From the NCBI GenBank assembly GCA_040285825.1, contig JAUPSS010000004.1, positions 4,285,658 to 4,349,657 on the forward strand: a stretch of DNA of 64,000 nt, given 5' to 3'. Shown one piece after another: positions 22,343 through 33,008 of the stretch. How positions within the stretch are numbered: the stretch's first letter is position 1; every line of letters begins with the position of its first letter. The translations under genes and the position numbers were made by a program. The notes beneath the pieces are model-generated. The model saw nothing but the letters and a program-made list of their open reading frames with translations. It ran no database searches and was not told the DNA's origin. This DNA comes from Eukaryota sp. TZLM1-RC (taxonomy: Eukaryota > Metamonada: BaSk clade).

Positions 22343-23581
22343 CTAACCAATTCGAGATTCAGATTCAATTAAATCCTTGGGTACAATTTTTCTGACCAGG
22401 GAATCACCCATAACCCTTCGTTCATGATCAGAAAAGTCGAAAAGGAGCGGAAGCGGTTGTCCATTTGGCAAGGTTCCATCGACTACCCTGAGTTCATCAA
22501 AGAAAGGATGTGCCAGTGCTTCATAAGCAGTAAATCTCTTATCAGGCTGATATACTAGAAGATTTGCTATCAAGTCAACGCCATCTGCAGGAGTTTTGGG
22601 TCTAAAAACCTTGAGTAAGAAATAAAAAGCAACAAACACTGGACCAGTTAGCATGTTTGACAGAAGGGAAATGGTAATCCGTGTAATCAGGGTTCATGGC
22701 AGCAATATCCTTGGGTGATGGAGTACCCAAAACCTTGATAATTTCCACAAGTTGGTCAACAGCAGACTCGCCAGGAAACAGAGGTTGACCTAAAAAAATC
22801 TCTGCAATCACACAGCCGGCAGACCAAACGTCTACTTGAGTTGTGTAGTATGCGGCACCAAAGATCAGTTCCGGGGCACGGTAATATCTAATGTTAGCAA
22901 TGTTTGAAGAGAGACAAACCGTGAGCATATATAAGCAACATTTCCTTCAGTGGGGAGAAGTCTCTTGGCTGAGCCAAAATCGCAGAGTTTAAGAACTCCT
23001 GACACGGGGTCAACCAGTAGGTTCTGGGGCTTGATGTCCCGGTGGCATATAGAAAGGGAATGCATGTAACCCAGAGATCTCAATAGTTGATAAGCATAAA
23101 GTTTAATAAAGAATGGTGCCAACGTTTGACGTCGTTTGCTATAAAACCGACATATTCTATACAGAGATTCTGGTAAATACTCCAAAATAAGACAAAGATA
23201 AACTTCTCCATCTGACTGTCCATTGGTGTAAAACCAGTGGCGAAGCTTAATGATGTTAGTATGATTCAATTCTCTCATAATGGCAAGCTCTCGGTTTTTA
23301 AAATGACAGTTTTCGAGTGTCTTTTTTAGTGCAAGAGGTTCACCATTGTCAGCCATCCCATAGTAAACAGTACCAAAAGAACCCTGTCCAACAGTTTTCT
23401 CGAGAGTTAAGCGAAGACGTTGTCCTGAAGTGGGTTCGAAAGAAATGGAATCTCCTAAGCGCACTTCTCTCATATAAGGTTTAGGAAGATTGTCATGAGA
23501 AGAGCGATGATGCATGTGTGGATTTGATGAGTTAAATTGGTTTGAGAGATGGAATTGAATTTTTCTGGGTGAAGTGAACAT
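22343..23581 (-). CDS. GSK3: Glycogen synthase kinase 3 (GSK3/shaggy) with two mini-introns
   Basis: Model: exons 23581-22920, 22887-22638 and 22609-22343, giving 392 residues. The ATG at 23579-23581 is used because the open frame further upstream has no ATG. Kinase features: GQGSFG (65-70), ALKKTL lysine (about 86), [17 protein letters not shown] (180-187), DFGSA (201-205), and AYICSRYYRAPE with the activating tyrosine, all GSK3-specific. VFRPKTP and FFDELR near the end complete the fold. The intron 22919-22888 (32 nt, GTTTGT...TTAG, with TGCTAAC as branch) interrupts the arginine codon just before the YY. The intron 22637-22610 (28 nt, GTTTGT...CAAG) lies before VFRPKTP. The N-terminal inhibitory serine motif of animal GSK3 is not evident. 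It is a cytoplasmic/nuclear Ser/Thr kinase with primed substrates. Confidence 0.94.
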
Positions 23582-23898
23582 CAAAGAAATTCCAAACACC
23601 TAGACTATCTGTCAGTGTTCTTTCACCACCTCAATTTGTCACTCTTTGTCTCACATGGGTCTTACGTTACACTATAGCTCCAAGCAGTCGTCATCAAGCA
23701 TCCTCTATTGTGCTATTCATTTTCATTATGTGGTGCAACACTGAAGTTCTTTTCAAACTCAAGAATCTTTTCAGTGACCTTTATGAATTCTTATGAAATG
23801 CTTAAGTTCCTTATATTAATTTTATATTCTATTATATCTGCAATATCTAATAGCTATCCTGAGAGCATCTCCTTGACCACATACCCATTTTAAACGTG

Positions 23899-23970
23899 TC
23901 TCTCATAGTGTAATGGCTAGCACGCCAGACTTTGAATCTGGCAATCTGAGTTCGATTCTCAGTGAGAGAA
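23899..23970 (+). tRNA. tRNA-Gln (anticodon TTG)
   Basis: A 7-bp acceptor stem (TCTCTCA / TGAGAGA), D arm TAGTGTAATGGCTAGCA, anticodon stem CCAGA/TCTGG with loop CTTTGAA, and T arm with GTTCGATTC. The anticodon TTG reads CAA. CCA is not encoded, as expected in a nuclear gene. No intron. It lies divergently upstream of GSK3. Confidence 0.93.
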
Positions 23971-24239
23971 TGTTTTGGTCACCGTTGGTTGAAATCAGTT
24001 AAAATGGCTCACATTAATAAAAGCCGTATGGTGTGATTTTACTGTATGGTAGGATTTCTGCCAGTGGTTATTTATGGAATTGCCAACTCATATGATAATA
24101 TTGGATCTTGTTAATTGTGAATAATGGCCTACCGATTGGCTATTCTCCAGCAGGACAATGTGATAAATGAATCTGTTCTTCTTCTCACTAATTACAGTAG
24201 CGATGCTCTTAATTTTTTGGTTGGTGATTATGATATGTG

Positions 24240-24715
24240 CCTGAAATTTTCAACGAATTTCAAGGGATTATAGGAAAAAATGAAAATTGAACTTAATTCA
24301 ATTTCTTTAGATTTCGAAAAGCATATTAGATTTTTCAAAACTGCAAATTTAAAAGAGATCAGTCTGGAATTTCTGGAGTTGGAAAAGGGAAACATTTGGT
24401 TAAAATTTGGGAGTGGTAATCATTCAAGCTTAGAGGATAACTCATTTAAATATGGGCTGGTATTAGGATCCAACAATTGACAATCTTCAGGATATCTACG
24501 AGAAAATTCATAGATGCAATTTTTGCCCCCACCCAGAACGCTGAATGGCATAAAATAGAGAATTTTGTACATCCAACACCTCCAGATTTTTCTGAAGAAA
24601 ATAGATGATTTTTTCACAATCCTTGATGTACATACAAGAAATGAACTCAGAATTCTGTCCTTAATGAATTGACCGGCGATCACCAAAAATTTGATGCTAT
24701 GTAATAAGCGCAAGA
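24240..24715 (-). pseudogene. Short non-LTR reverse transcriptase relic
   Basis: On the reverse strand, VLGGGKNCIYEFSRRYPEDC followed by NTSPYLNELSSKLE aligns with GGCRNAIFEFSERFADWEDL ... TVFALNEEI of the element at 24872-27933. This is the thumb/linker region after the catalytic core. The remainder is decayed. A forward open frame (24280-24480) on the other strand is only a shadow. Confidence 0.6.
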
Positions 24716-24871
24716 TCTCAAAACAAGGGCTATTCTCCCAGCATAACAGATTTTAAGCACTGTTACAAAAGAACTTCAAAAAATTGTATGAAAAAAATTT
24801 TCTTCCTTCTTCTACATATAACCGTTTAACTTAAAACCTGGCTGAACCGCGATCATTGCTTCTATTCTTTC

Positions 24872-27800
24872 TTGTTGATGCCTGAATCAGTTTCTGATTC
24901 TAATGGAGTCAAAAGAAAGAACGATAGACAACAACATGCTCAAGACGTCCTTTCCACCTCTCCTCCTCAACCTCTTCTCTCTTCATATTTGGACAAAAAA
25001 AATTCTGATCAAGAATTTTTAGACAATCGCGATGAAAACAAAGTTTGTTCAAAAACAAAGCCACGCTCCTACAGATGCTCAAAGTGTCCACAACAGGGAC
25101 ATAATGCTCGAACATGCCCCAATGTTGGAAAAAATGATGTGGCAATTTCTGAAACAAAATGTAAAAGAAAATTTATTAGAAGGAAAGAGTCTAAGGTAGA
25201 ACCCATAAATGATGCTCCACCAGTTGTTGCAAAACCAGTTAGCAATCGATTGAAGCACAAAACTTGCAACAATTGTGGTATTTCTTTTAGAAAAAATGCA
25301 AAAGGAAAAACTTCTGATCGATGCTTGAAATGCCGCATAATTGATAACTACCATCCTCCTATAAGAATACCTCAAGAAATTCATGCGACCAAATGCAATG
25401 AATTTGCTTTCGTTTTTCAAAGATTTTTGGATCAATTATTTTAAAAAAAGTATGCTATCAATATTATTTGGGAATTTTTTCGGTTCTTTTTGTCCTCCTT
25501 TTGAACAAAATTTTGTAAATATTTCCGAAGATTTAACTAATATAGCACCGAGAAATCAGTCATCCGAGAAATTAAGTAAAATTTTTGAAGACAAATGCTT
25601 TGACAAAAAATGGTCCAAGGCTTTGTCAGCTTTAAGTCCCGGAGTTAAAGCACCCAACAATGAAAATACAATAGATAAACTAAAAATACTTCATCCTTAT
25701 GAAGATTCTATAATGGATCAAAATTTTTACGGCACATACTGGGAAAATTATCCATTCATGCCATCAGAAGTTTTTTCGGTTATCAAAAAGAGACCACGTG
25801 GTAAGTCTGCCGGACTTTCTGGTATTACTATTGATCATGTAAAAGCCGCAATTATTTCTTCAGAAGATTGCCTTGGTTTATTGACCAAATTTTTCAACCA
25901 AATATTATCTGGTCAACTCAAATACCCAGAAGAATTAAGAAGTTCTCGTTTGACTGCACTTGTCAAAAATTCAAAAATGGATGTTCGTCCTATTGCAGTC
26001 TCTGAGAGCTTACACAATATTTTTTCTGCGTGTTGCTTAAGCAAGTTCAATGAAAAAGCTAAAAAGATTTTATTACCCTTTCAATATGGTATAAATACTA
26101 CAGATGGAGTCTCTTCAGCGATTTTTGCTACTGATGTTTTATTTCGCCAAAATGAATCCAATGTTTGTATGTCATTGGATTTTAGTAATGCTTTCAATTC
26201 ACTAAGTCGTCGCAGTATCCATGGTGCTCTATTGCAATATATGCCGGAATTAATACCGTATTTTCAATCAAGATATTGCACATATTCTAATTTACATTTT
26301 GGTAACAACATTTTGAGTTCATCAAGTGGCGTAAAGCAAGGAGATCCGTTTTGGACCTCTTTTGTTTTGTTTGGACATTCATCCTATTTTACTGCAAATT
26401 CAAGAGATGTTTCCTTCACTAAAAATGATTGCATATATGGATGATGTTGTGCTTATTGGTGATTTAATTATTGTGAAACAAGCAACTGTATGTTTTAAAG
26501 AATTATTTACCAAAATTGGTCTCCGACTTAATTTACTTAAATGTGTTTTGTTATCGAATTCTCCAGTTTCCACAATAGTTGATGATATTGAAATTCAAGC
26601 CAAATTATATTCAATTGATGCTATTCGTCATTTGGGTTCGTTTTCAGGAAATAATGATGAAGTTACCAAAAAATTGTTTGAAAAGTTGCACTCAATTTCT
26701 GACAAAATTGACCGAATGATGAATTTAGACATAAAAAACACATCAAATTTACCATTATAAGACTGTGTTTTAGTTCCAATTTTAATCATATATTTCGATC
26801 TACAAATCCTCTCGTCACTAGACCTTTGGCTCAAAAGTTTAATGAGTTACGTGCAAAAGTTCTGTCTCAATTACTGGGATGTAAAATGTTTCAAATTCCA
26901 GATCATGCTTACCTTAGTCCACATTATGGTGGTTTAGGGTGGACGAAGGCTTCTATTCTTACCTCGTGTGCTTTTGTTGGTGGATGCAGAAATGCAATTT
27001 TTGAGTTTTCCGAAAGATTTGCAGATTGGGAAGATTTATTGATGACAACGCAAAGTTCCACTGTTTTTGCATTAAATGAAGAAATTTCAAGAATTGATGT
27101 AGAAAAATGGGGTCGATGTTTTCCCCAATCATTCAATGGCAATATTCCAGAACAAAATGTTTTAAATTTCAAGTACACTCTTCGAACATTACAGAAAAGA
27201 TTGACTGGAATGTATGAAAAAGATCTTTATAATAATATATGCAGCTCGGCTGTTTTAAATCAAGATCTTCACTCATTGTTATTGGAAAAGGGTGTTTGTG
27301 AAAACAAGTCGTCGGATTCTTCACTTTTTGTAACCATTGTACCACGAAGATTTGGATTGTGTGCCACTAATGAAGCATTTGTCACAAAAATGAGATTATA
27401 TTTGAACATCCCCATTAACCAATTATTATCAAAAGAAAAATGTATTTGTTCGAATTCACCTCAACTCACTTTGCGCCATGCTCTGAATTGCTCTAAATTG
27501 ATAACTTATCGTTCTTCATTACATGATGCTGTTAGAGACACTGTTTTCAATATGGCACAAACTGCAAGGATATCGTGTATCAAAGAGCCCCTGCTGAAGG
27601 AAACACTTTCTCTGAATAATTTTGGTTCTGATGATAGAGGTGATGTTTACTGTGATTGGATTGATAATTCTGAAGCTATTGTTGACTTTGTCTCATGTAA
27701 TGTTGCAAATGATACTTTGGTTCACAGAAGAAAACTTAATCCGGTGGCTGCTCCGGTTTTTAAAGCAAAAGAGAAACATAGAAAAATATGATAAAGATAT

Positions 27801-27933
27801 TGAAGAGGCAAATGTCGATAGAAATACACAGCTGGTTTTTATTGCTTTCCCATTTTCGATAAATGGAAGATTATCATTTGAAGCAGAAACTTTTTTGGAT
27901 GACTTCCAAAAATGGTGCAAGAAAAAACAATGA
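24872..27933 (+). pseudogene. Nearly full-length RLE-type non-LTR retrotransposon ORF
   Basis: The most complete member of the family; the 3' UTR runs to about 28115. In order: CCHC knuckle YRCSKCPQQGHNARTCP (about 25073-25123), a second CX2C...CX2C finger (CNNCG ... CLKC), RT motifs (RPIAVSESLHNIF; SLDFSNAFNSLSR, motif A; SSGVKQGDP, motif B; AYMDDVVLIG, motif C), a linker, then CICSNSPQLTLRHALNC (CX1CX8HX4C) and the endonuclease-like DDRGDVYCDW ... AIVDFVSCNV. Frame changes occur near 25390, 26345, 26758 and 27790, so it is not translatable as one protein. Such elements copy their RNA at a nick made by their own endonuclease. The upstream edge is uncertain. Confidence 0.87.
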
Positions 27934-28255
27934 AAAGATTTGATATTTTTTTATGGCGTTCACGGATTCAATTTGCCATTATTAATAGATTACCCGGTTT
28001 TTCAATCGAATTAGAGAAGCTTTAGCTAGACAGCAAGCAAATCAAGATTTTGTTGAGGAAATCTTGGTTCAATGATAGTCGTCCCATTAGTTATGATTTA
28101 ATTTAATTAAGTGTGCAAATTCAATAAATTAATCTACATTGAAAAATTGTCGAAAATTTGTGAAAATTACATTTTGATGTTAGACTTGGCTTGAAAATGT
28201 GAATTAAAAATTATTCACCACTAAATATAACTTGAAAACAAAAATCTATTTCGCT

Positions 28256-28450
28256 AAAAGACACGATTGAAAGTTCATCCAGTTCTTTCCTTTACAACTA
28301 CGCTGAAATTTACAGTGAATACCAAAGTAGTCTGACTCAAAGAACCGAGCAAAGAAGAAACAAAAGGACAGAATTTATATGGGACACAAGAATATTCACT
28401 GACCGAAGAGATAGGTTTTGTGTAATTGGCAATTTTGTGTATTTCCTCAG
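28256..28450 (-). pseudogene. C-terminal tail fragment of a non-LTR element
   Basis: Related base by base to about 20380-20545 (ACACGATTGAAA ... TTTACAACTACG ... AGCAAAGAA). On the reverse strand it reads NILVSHINSVLLFLLCSV, matching NLCPFVFSLL of the other copy. It may be the displaced end of the fragment at 29232-29580, which has the same orientation. Confidence 0.55.
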
Positions 28451-29231
28451 CTGGAAGAGGTTTATTGGCATCAGAATCAATTAAATGTGCATCAGAAGAA
28501 TTAAAAGGGTCTATGGAGATGGTCTAAAAAAAGGTGTGAAGCTTCATTTAGACCAAGAACAACCAAATCATCTCCTGTCAAACCTATAGTTGCCTTTTTC
28601 TAATGAATATTATCAATAACACTGTTTTTTTATTAATATTTACAATTCTGTTCATTTAAAACGCCGAGGAGTCCCCAAGGCGTGATTAAGTATAATCAAC
28701 AAGTATGTTTTAAACGACAACTGCTTTTAAATGAAAATATCCGGTAAAAACAAATTGTCCACCAATTACAATTATCCAATCAAAAATGTAGGAACAGCAA
28801 TGAGTAACTGAAGGTACGCAGTAACAAAGTTATCACGTTCAAGGAAAGACAAGGTGTCATACTTCCTTTGGATTTATGGGTTGAAAAAAATAATATAACA
28901 TCTAATATACAACATAAAAACCATACACATGGTTCTTCTCTCTACTGGTTACTTGTATAAACAATGTCGAATGGTGGTAAAGTCAGCCAAAAAGTCCATG
29001 ATCGAAAGTTCTGACAGATCTTTCTCTTTGAACATAGGATTTGTACAACATCACCAATTAATTTAATTAATTTAATTAATTTAATTAATTTATATTGATG
29101 AAGTAAGCTTCAGAACAAAGGGTTGGTCACCCCAAGGACAAGCTCCTATAAATACTCAACTTGGAAGTAATCACCTTCTAATTTGCTGCTGTGTGGCCGT
29201 CAACATGAATGGTTTTGTTACCGTTCGCCAT
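28451..29231. other. Intergenic/relic region with a short tandem repeat
   Basis: No gene recognised. It contains four units of the 9-mer AATTAATTT at 29056-29091 and a GC-rich spot ACGCC ... GGCGT near 28660-28685. It is probably decayed transposon sequence, given the relics on both sides. Confidence 0.5.
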
Positions 29232-29580
29232 TTAAGAAAAACAACTTTGCTTTATATTTATCAATTTTAGCTTTTTTTTAGCACCAAACTGAGGATTCTT
29301 GTATGTTGAATGTGCTAATGGTTTAAAAGAATCATTACACACATAAGTAGATCTCATATCAGTAATGATAGTCCTCCCTTCAAGACCCTCAAGCATTAAA
29401 TCACCTCTATTTCGACCAAATGAATTCAAAATATTTTCATCAATCAAACGAGACAGCAATGTTTCTAAATAGGAAACAGTTCTGTGTGACTTTGACATAC
29501 AATGAAGTTGATCCCTTAGTGCATCATGAACTTCTGATCGGAAGGTAATAAAGCGTTCACAAAATAAAGCGTTTGTATGG
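29232..29580 (-). pseudogene. Endonuclease domain fragment of an RLE-type non-LTR element
   Basis: Reverse strand: ERFITFRSEVHDALRDQLHC, then GRNRGDLMLEGLEG and TIITDMRSTYVCND. It aligns with ITYRSSLHDAVRDTV and DDRGDVYCDWIDN ... VDFVSCNVAND of the larger copies. The upstream zinc motif is lost. It lies just downstream of the tRNA-Met gene. Confidence 0.75.
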
Positions 29581-29614
29581 AAAATTATTAGCAGTGTGTG
29601 GAAGAAACAAAAAA

Positions 29615-29687
29615 TGCTTCTTGTGAGGATCGAACTCACGACCTCAACATTATGAGTGTTGCGCGCTACCTACTGCGCTAAAGAAGC
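29615..29687 (-). tRNA. tRNA-Met (anticodon CAT), copy 1
   Basis: On the reverse strand, acceptor stem GCTTCTT/AAGAAGC with discriminator A, D arm TAGCGCAGTAGGTAGCGCG, anticodon stem CAACA/TGTTG with loop CTCATAA, and T arm GTTCGATCC. The anticodon is CAT. The layout is that of an elongator tRNA-Met. No intron. The same 73 bases recur at 45571-45643. Confidence 0.93.
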
Positions 29688-30284
29688 TACATGTAATTAA
29701 GGTTTATAAAATTTTTGATCCATATATTTCCAAAATTTTGAAAATCGTTTGAATAGAAATTCGCAGAAACCACAAAAATTACCTGAAAACAGTTAAAAAA
29801 GGAGAGTGAGGAGAAAAATTGGAAAAAGGAGCAGACCAAAACAAAATACCAAATATTGTGAATAACAACTATCAGTTTCCTCAAAACAACAAAACTCTTT
29901 TTAGCATTTTTCGCTTTATTCCACCAAGAAACAAAACAACAAACATTAAGACTATAACTTAAAATTTAAAACTTAGCACGATTACCATGGACAACTTTGA
30001 CGGCAACAAGTTTCCATAAAAAATTGGGAAGATCTCTACAAACGACAGCTGAAGGTAGATCTCGTGGAATCAAGGCAAGGGAATCTGGTTAACCAAGAAC
30101 TGTCAGTTGTGTTGTCTGCAGTGCGTTTACTCACCAGAAACTTACAGAACACAAAGGTATTCCGAAAAATACCAGAAAATACCAAAAGAATACCAAAAAC
30201 AGGGTGTTTGGTTTTTTCAGTTTACTACAAAACAGCATACCATACCATACCATACCATACCATACCATACCAAGGGGTTTTTGG
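29688..30284. other. Intergenic region with a pentanucleotide microsatellite
   Basis: No gene recognised. (CATAC)7 occupies 30236-30270, preceded by a decayed A-rich stretch with ACCAGAAAATACCAAAAGAA-like repeats (30168-30200). The forward open frame over this region is made by the repeat. Confidence 0.6.
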
Positions 30285-30470
30285 TATTGCCCACTATGCT
30301 TTCTTGAAACCTTTGTTGTTAAATCTGTTTGATGCTGAGGGTGATTTTCATAAGAATAAAAGAGGTGATGTCATATTACATGGCTTAGATGGAACCTTAA
30401 TTGTAGTGGATGTAACATCTGTTGATCCTTGTACTGTAATCGATTGTAATCAATCTTTGTTACATCAATT
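30285..30470 (+). pseudogene. Endonuclease fragment of an RLE-type non-LTR element
   Basis: Forward strand: FLKPLLLNLFDAEGDFHKNK, RGDVILHGLDGTLIVVDVTS. The RGD(V/L) ... G-x-DG ... VD-V-x-S pattern is the endonuclease signature shared by the other copies. It runs directly into the Mutator-like relic of opposite orientation, so one element inserted into the other. Confidence 0.7.
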
Positions 30471-32680
30471 ACGAACACAATCTTCAATTTGTCTAGGAAA
30501 AAGTATCCTGGTCAAACTTTCAGATTCCACAACAGTAAAAGCTAATGGAAGTGTATGGCCTTGTGCGTCAGTAGGTGCTGCTAATAGAATAATCTTGTGC
30601 TGTGTTTTGATAAAAGTTCCGTCCAGGGCCATAGTGGGCTTACAGTATTGAAGTGCCTTTACAAACTGTACTTCTTGTTTTCCTACATCTGTACATGATA
30701 GTTCACAAAAGCACACTGAATGAGTTCATTATGATTATTAGCATTACCTAGCTGTTGACACATGTAGAACGGTTGGTTCTTTCTTGACTACAAATACCAC
30801 ACCCACAATGTCAGACGATTGTCCTAGTTGAGGTTCATTTAAACTGTTGAACAATTGTTGTTTTTTGCTCAAGTAGAACTTCTGTCATCCTCAGCAATTG
30901 AGCATCAGTCATTTGGGCCGTTGCTGCAGTAAATTTTTGAAATATCTGTCAACATGTTGGTCATTGACATTAGGTCGTATCGGAGCTTATGAATCCTGTA
31001 AATTTCAACGCGGATGAAATTGTTCTACTTTAAGGAGAGAAAATGAGTATAATTGTTCCTTGACAGTGTAGATACAAAGAATTTCCAGTGTTGTTGGTTG
31101 AACACAATGACAGTCTTCTCATCAGCTGTTCAAGTTTTCTAACAGCATTTGTTTCAATTTCTTAATAACACAATGGCTGAATATTTTTTGATAAAATAGG
31201 ATTAAAAAATCACAATCGGTTGCATTTGTTTCAACACCGATAGTTTTTCTTATTCCATTAAATTGTTCTAGTACAATATTTCTGATAGAGTTACAGCAAT
31301 TAAACAGTTTGAACCTCTTTAAACCAGGTTTCATTTCAAATAAAAACGACTTTCTTCCAATCTATAGGAGATATAATTACCAAAATAAGTTACTTGGTCA
31401 AATGTAAACCTGATGAAATATTGGTAGTAAATTAATTAACTTTTTTTATAACTGATAACTTTGACAAACAATTGTTGAGTTGCGGCAGGTTCTGATTCTT
31501 TGGGATTGAATATTAGATTTCCAAAAATTCACCAGCATCGTGTTATTCTTGAAATGACCTGCTGTTAGCCAATATTTTCCAATCTTTTCAAAACTGTCAT
31601 TACAAGTGTTCCTTTTGAGTAGATTTGAATACTTGAATGTTGAAAGCAATTTGCCATCAACAAAAAATGTTGAAATTCTAGGGAAAAACAATTTTGATGG
31701 AATTCATTAATCCCAAATCACGGTCTATTACAATGGTGTTAGGGCTTTCTCCAAAAATTTCGGAAATAATTGAGAGAACAAAATAGTAGTAGGTTCTTCG
31801 CTCCGGTATCAAAAAAAAACAAAAAGCCGATTAGAATTATTTGTTAGTGTCAGTTATTACTATAAAAAGTAGTGATAATTATTGAAAGAAGTGACATTTT
31901 ATAAGCATTTGTTATATAGTTCGCATTCATTATCAAGACAGTGGGGTAACGCAGGGTAAGCTCAATAGACCGGTGATGGTATAAGTAGAGCTCTACTGAA
32001 GCGTTGTTTTCTAGATCAATCGGGTCTTGATCGTCTGGGATTATATCATTAATTGACGCAAAAGAACAAAGGAACGAATACGGAGCGTTCCTAAGAACAA
32101 AACCATGCTCAAATAATTGGTCAAATAATCAAGAGATGAACTATTATCGGTTATTTTTTGCATTTTACGGTTTTTTAAATACGATTTATCCCTTTTGGAA
32201 ATGAATATTGTAGGGGAATTTTTTTCACTTGATGCTGTGCAGCTCCCAGAACTGTTGTAATGGTACTGTATTCAATTACTGCTTTTATGTTTTCAGAGGA
32301 TCTCCATCTACGTTGAAGCAAAAAAGATACATCTTGCACATGCTCATAATTATGTTGTAAGCATGAAATGCAGTAGTTTTCATTTACGATTCAGTAATCA
32401 TTGACTAGACTGTTTTTCCATTGAGACTGGGTTTTTATTGTGGTACGAGTTCTTTGACGAGAACCATCGGACAATGGCTTGTAAAATCCAGAGCGAGAAC
32501 AAATGACATAACCGTAGCACTGTTTTTTGGCCCAACTTTGAAGTGCTGAAAAAAGGTCAGAGGGTGTTTTGAAAGAGCCCACATGAGAAAGTGAATCCGT
32601 TGTAAAAGTTAATAAGATCAACAGAAGAAGAAGATGATTGATATTAGATGCGTGCACACAATAGACAAAAATGCACACGT
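30465..32680 (-). pseudogene. Mutator-like (MULE) transposase relic
   Basis: On the reverse strand two recognisable blocks lie in the right order. At about 32610-32430, FKTPSDLFSALQSWAKKQ and YGYVICSRSGFYKPLSDGSR resemble the FAR1/FLYWCH-type DNA-binding N-terminus of MULE transposases. At about 30640-30530, PTMALDGTFIKTQHKIILL and GHTLPLAFTVVESE match the MULE catalytic core, with the first aspartate in LDGTF. The 1.7 kb between is AT-rich with short frames (31122-31334, 31446-31691) that may be decayed linker. No terminal repeats were identified, and the rest of the catalytic domain is missing, cut by the non-LTR fragment. Confidence 0.65.
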
Positions 32681-32854
32681 TTCACATTAATATGCACACG
32701 TATTATGACACCAAGGTGAAATGGAACAAATAGAACCAAAGTGATTGAACTGAAAGAGCAACGAGTCTGCCCAACAACATTAAACTGGTGTATCCAGACG
32801 CATGGATTGCGAAACTCAGACATGCGATAGACCCCTAATGAGATAGACCCCTTG

Positions 32855-33008
32855 TGTTAGTCTTGAATAGTATTTATAGTTAATAGTTTAGTTATTAGTA
32901 TTCCACCTATTAGCTTAAGAAGAGAGAATACAATTCCTCTTCGTAATAAATTACACTTCTGTTACTCTACATTGTATGTCAGACAATAACCAACAGCCAA
33001 GACCATCA
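32855..33008 (+). repeat. 5' LTR of element C (154 bp), containing the gag start
   Basis: Starts TGTTAGTC and ends GACCATCA, an imperfect inverted repeat of 8 bases. The LTR holds the gag ATG (32976) and the first 11 codons (MSDNNQQPRPS). A TATA-like TATTTATAGTTAATAG lies near 32871. There is therefore no untranslated spacer between the LTR and gag for a classical primer-binding site. Confidence 0.92.

Noticed and set aside
30064-30300. A small protein starting before the CATAC repeat
   Set aside because: The frame is opened by the microsatellite and lacks an ATG start; only the endonuclease fragment after 30285 is recognisable.
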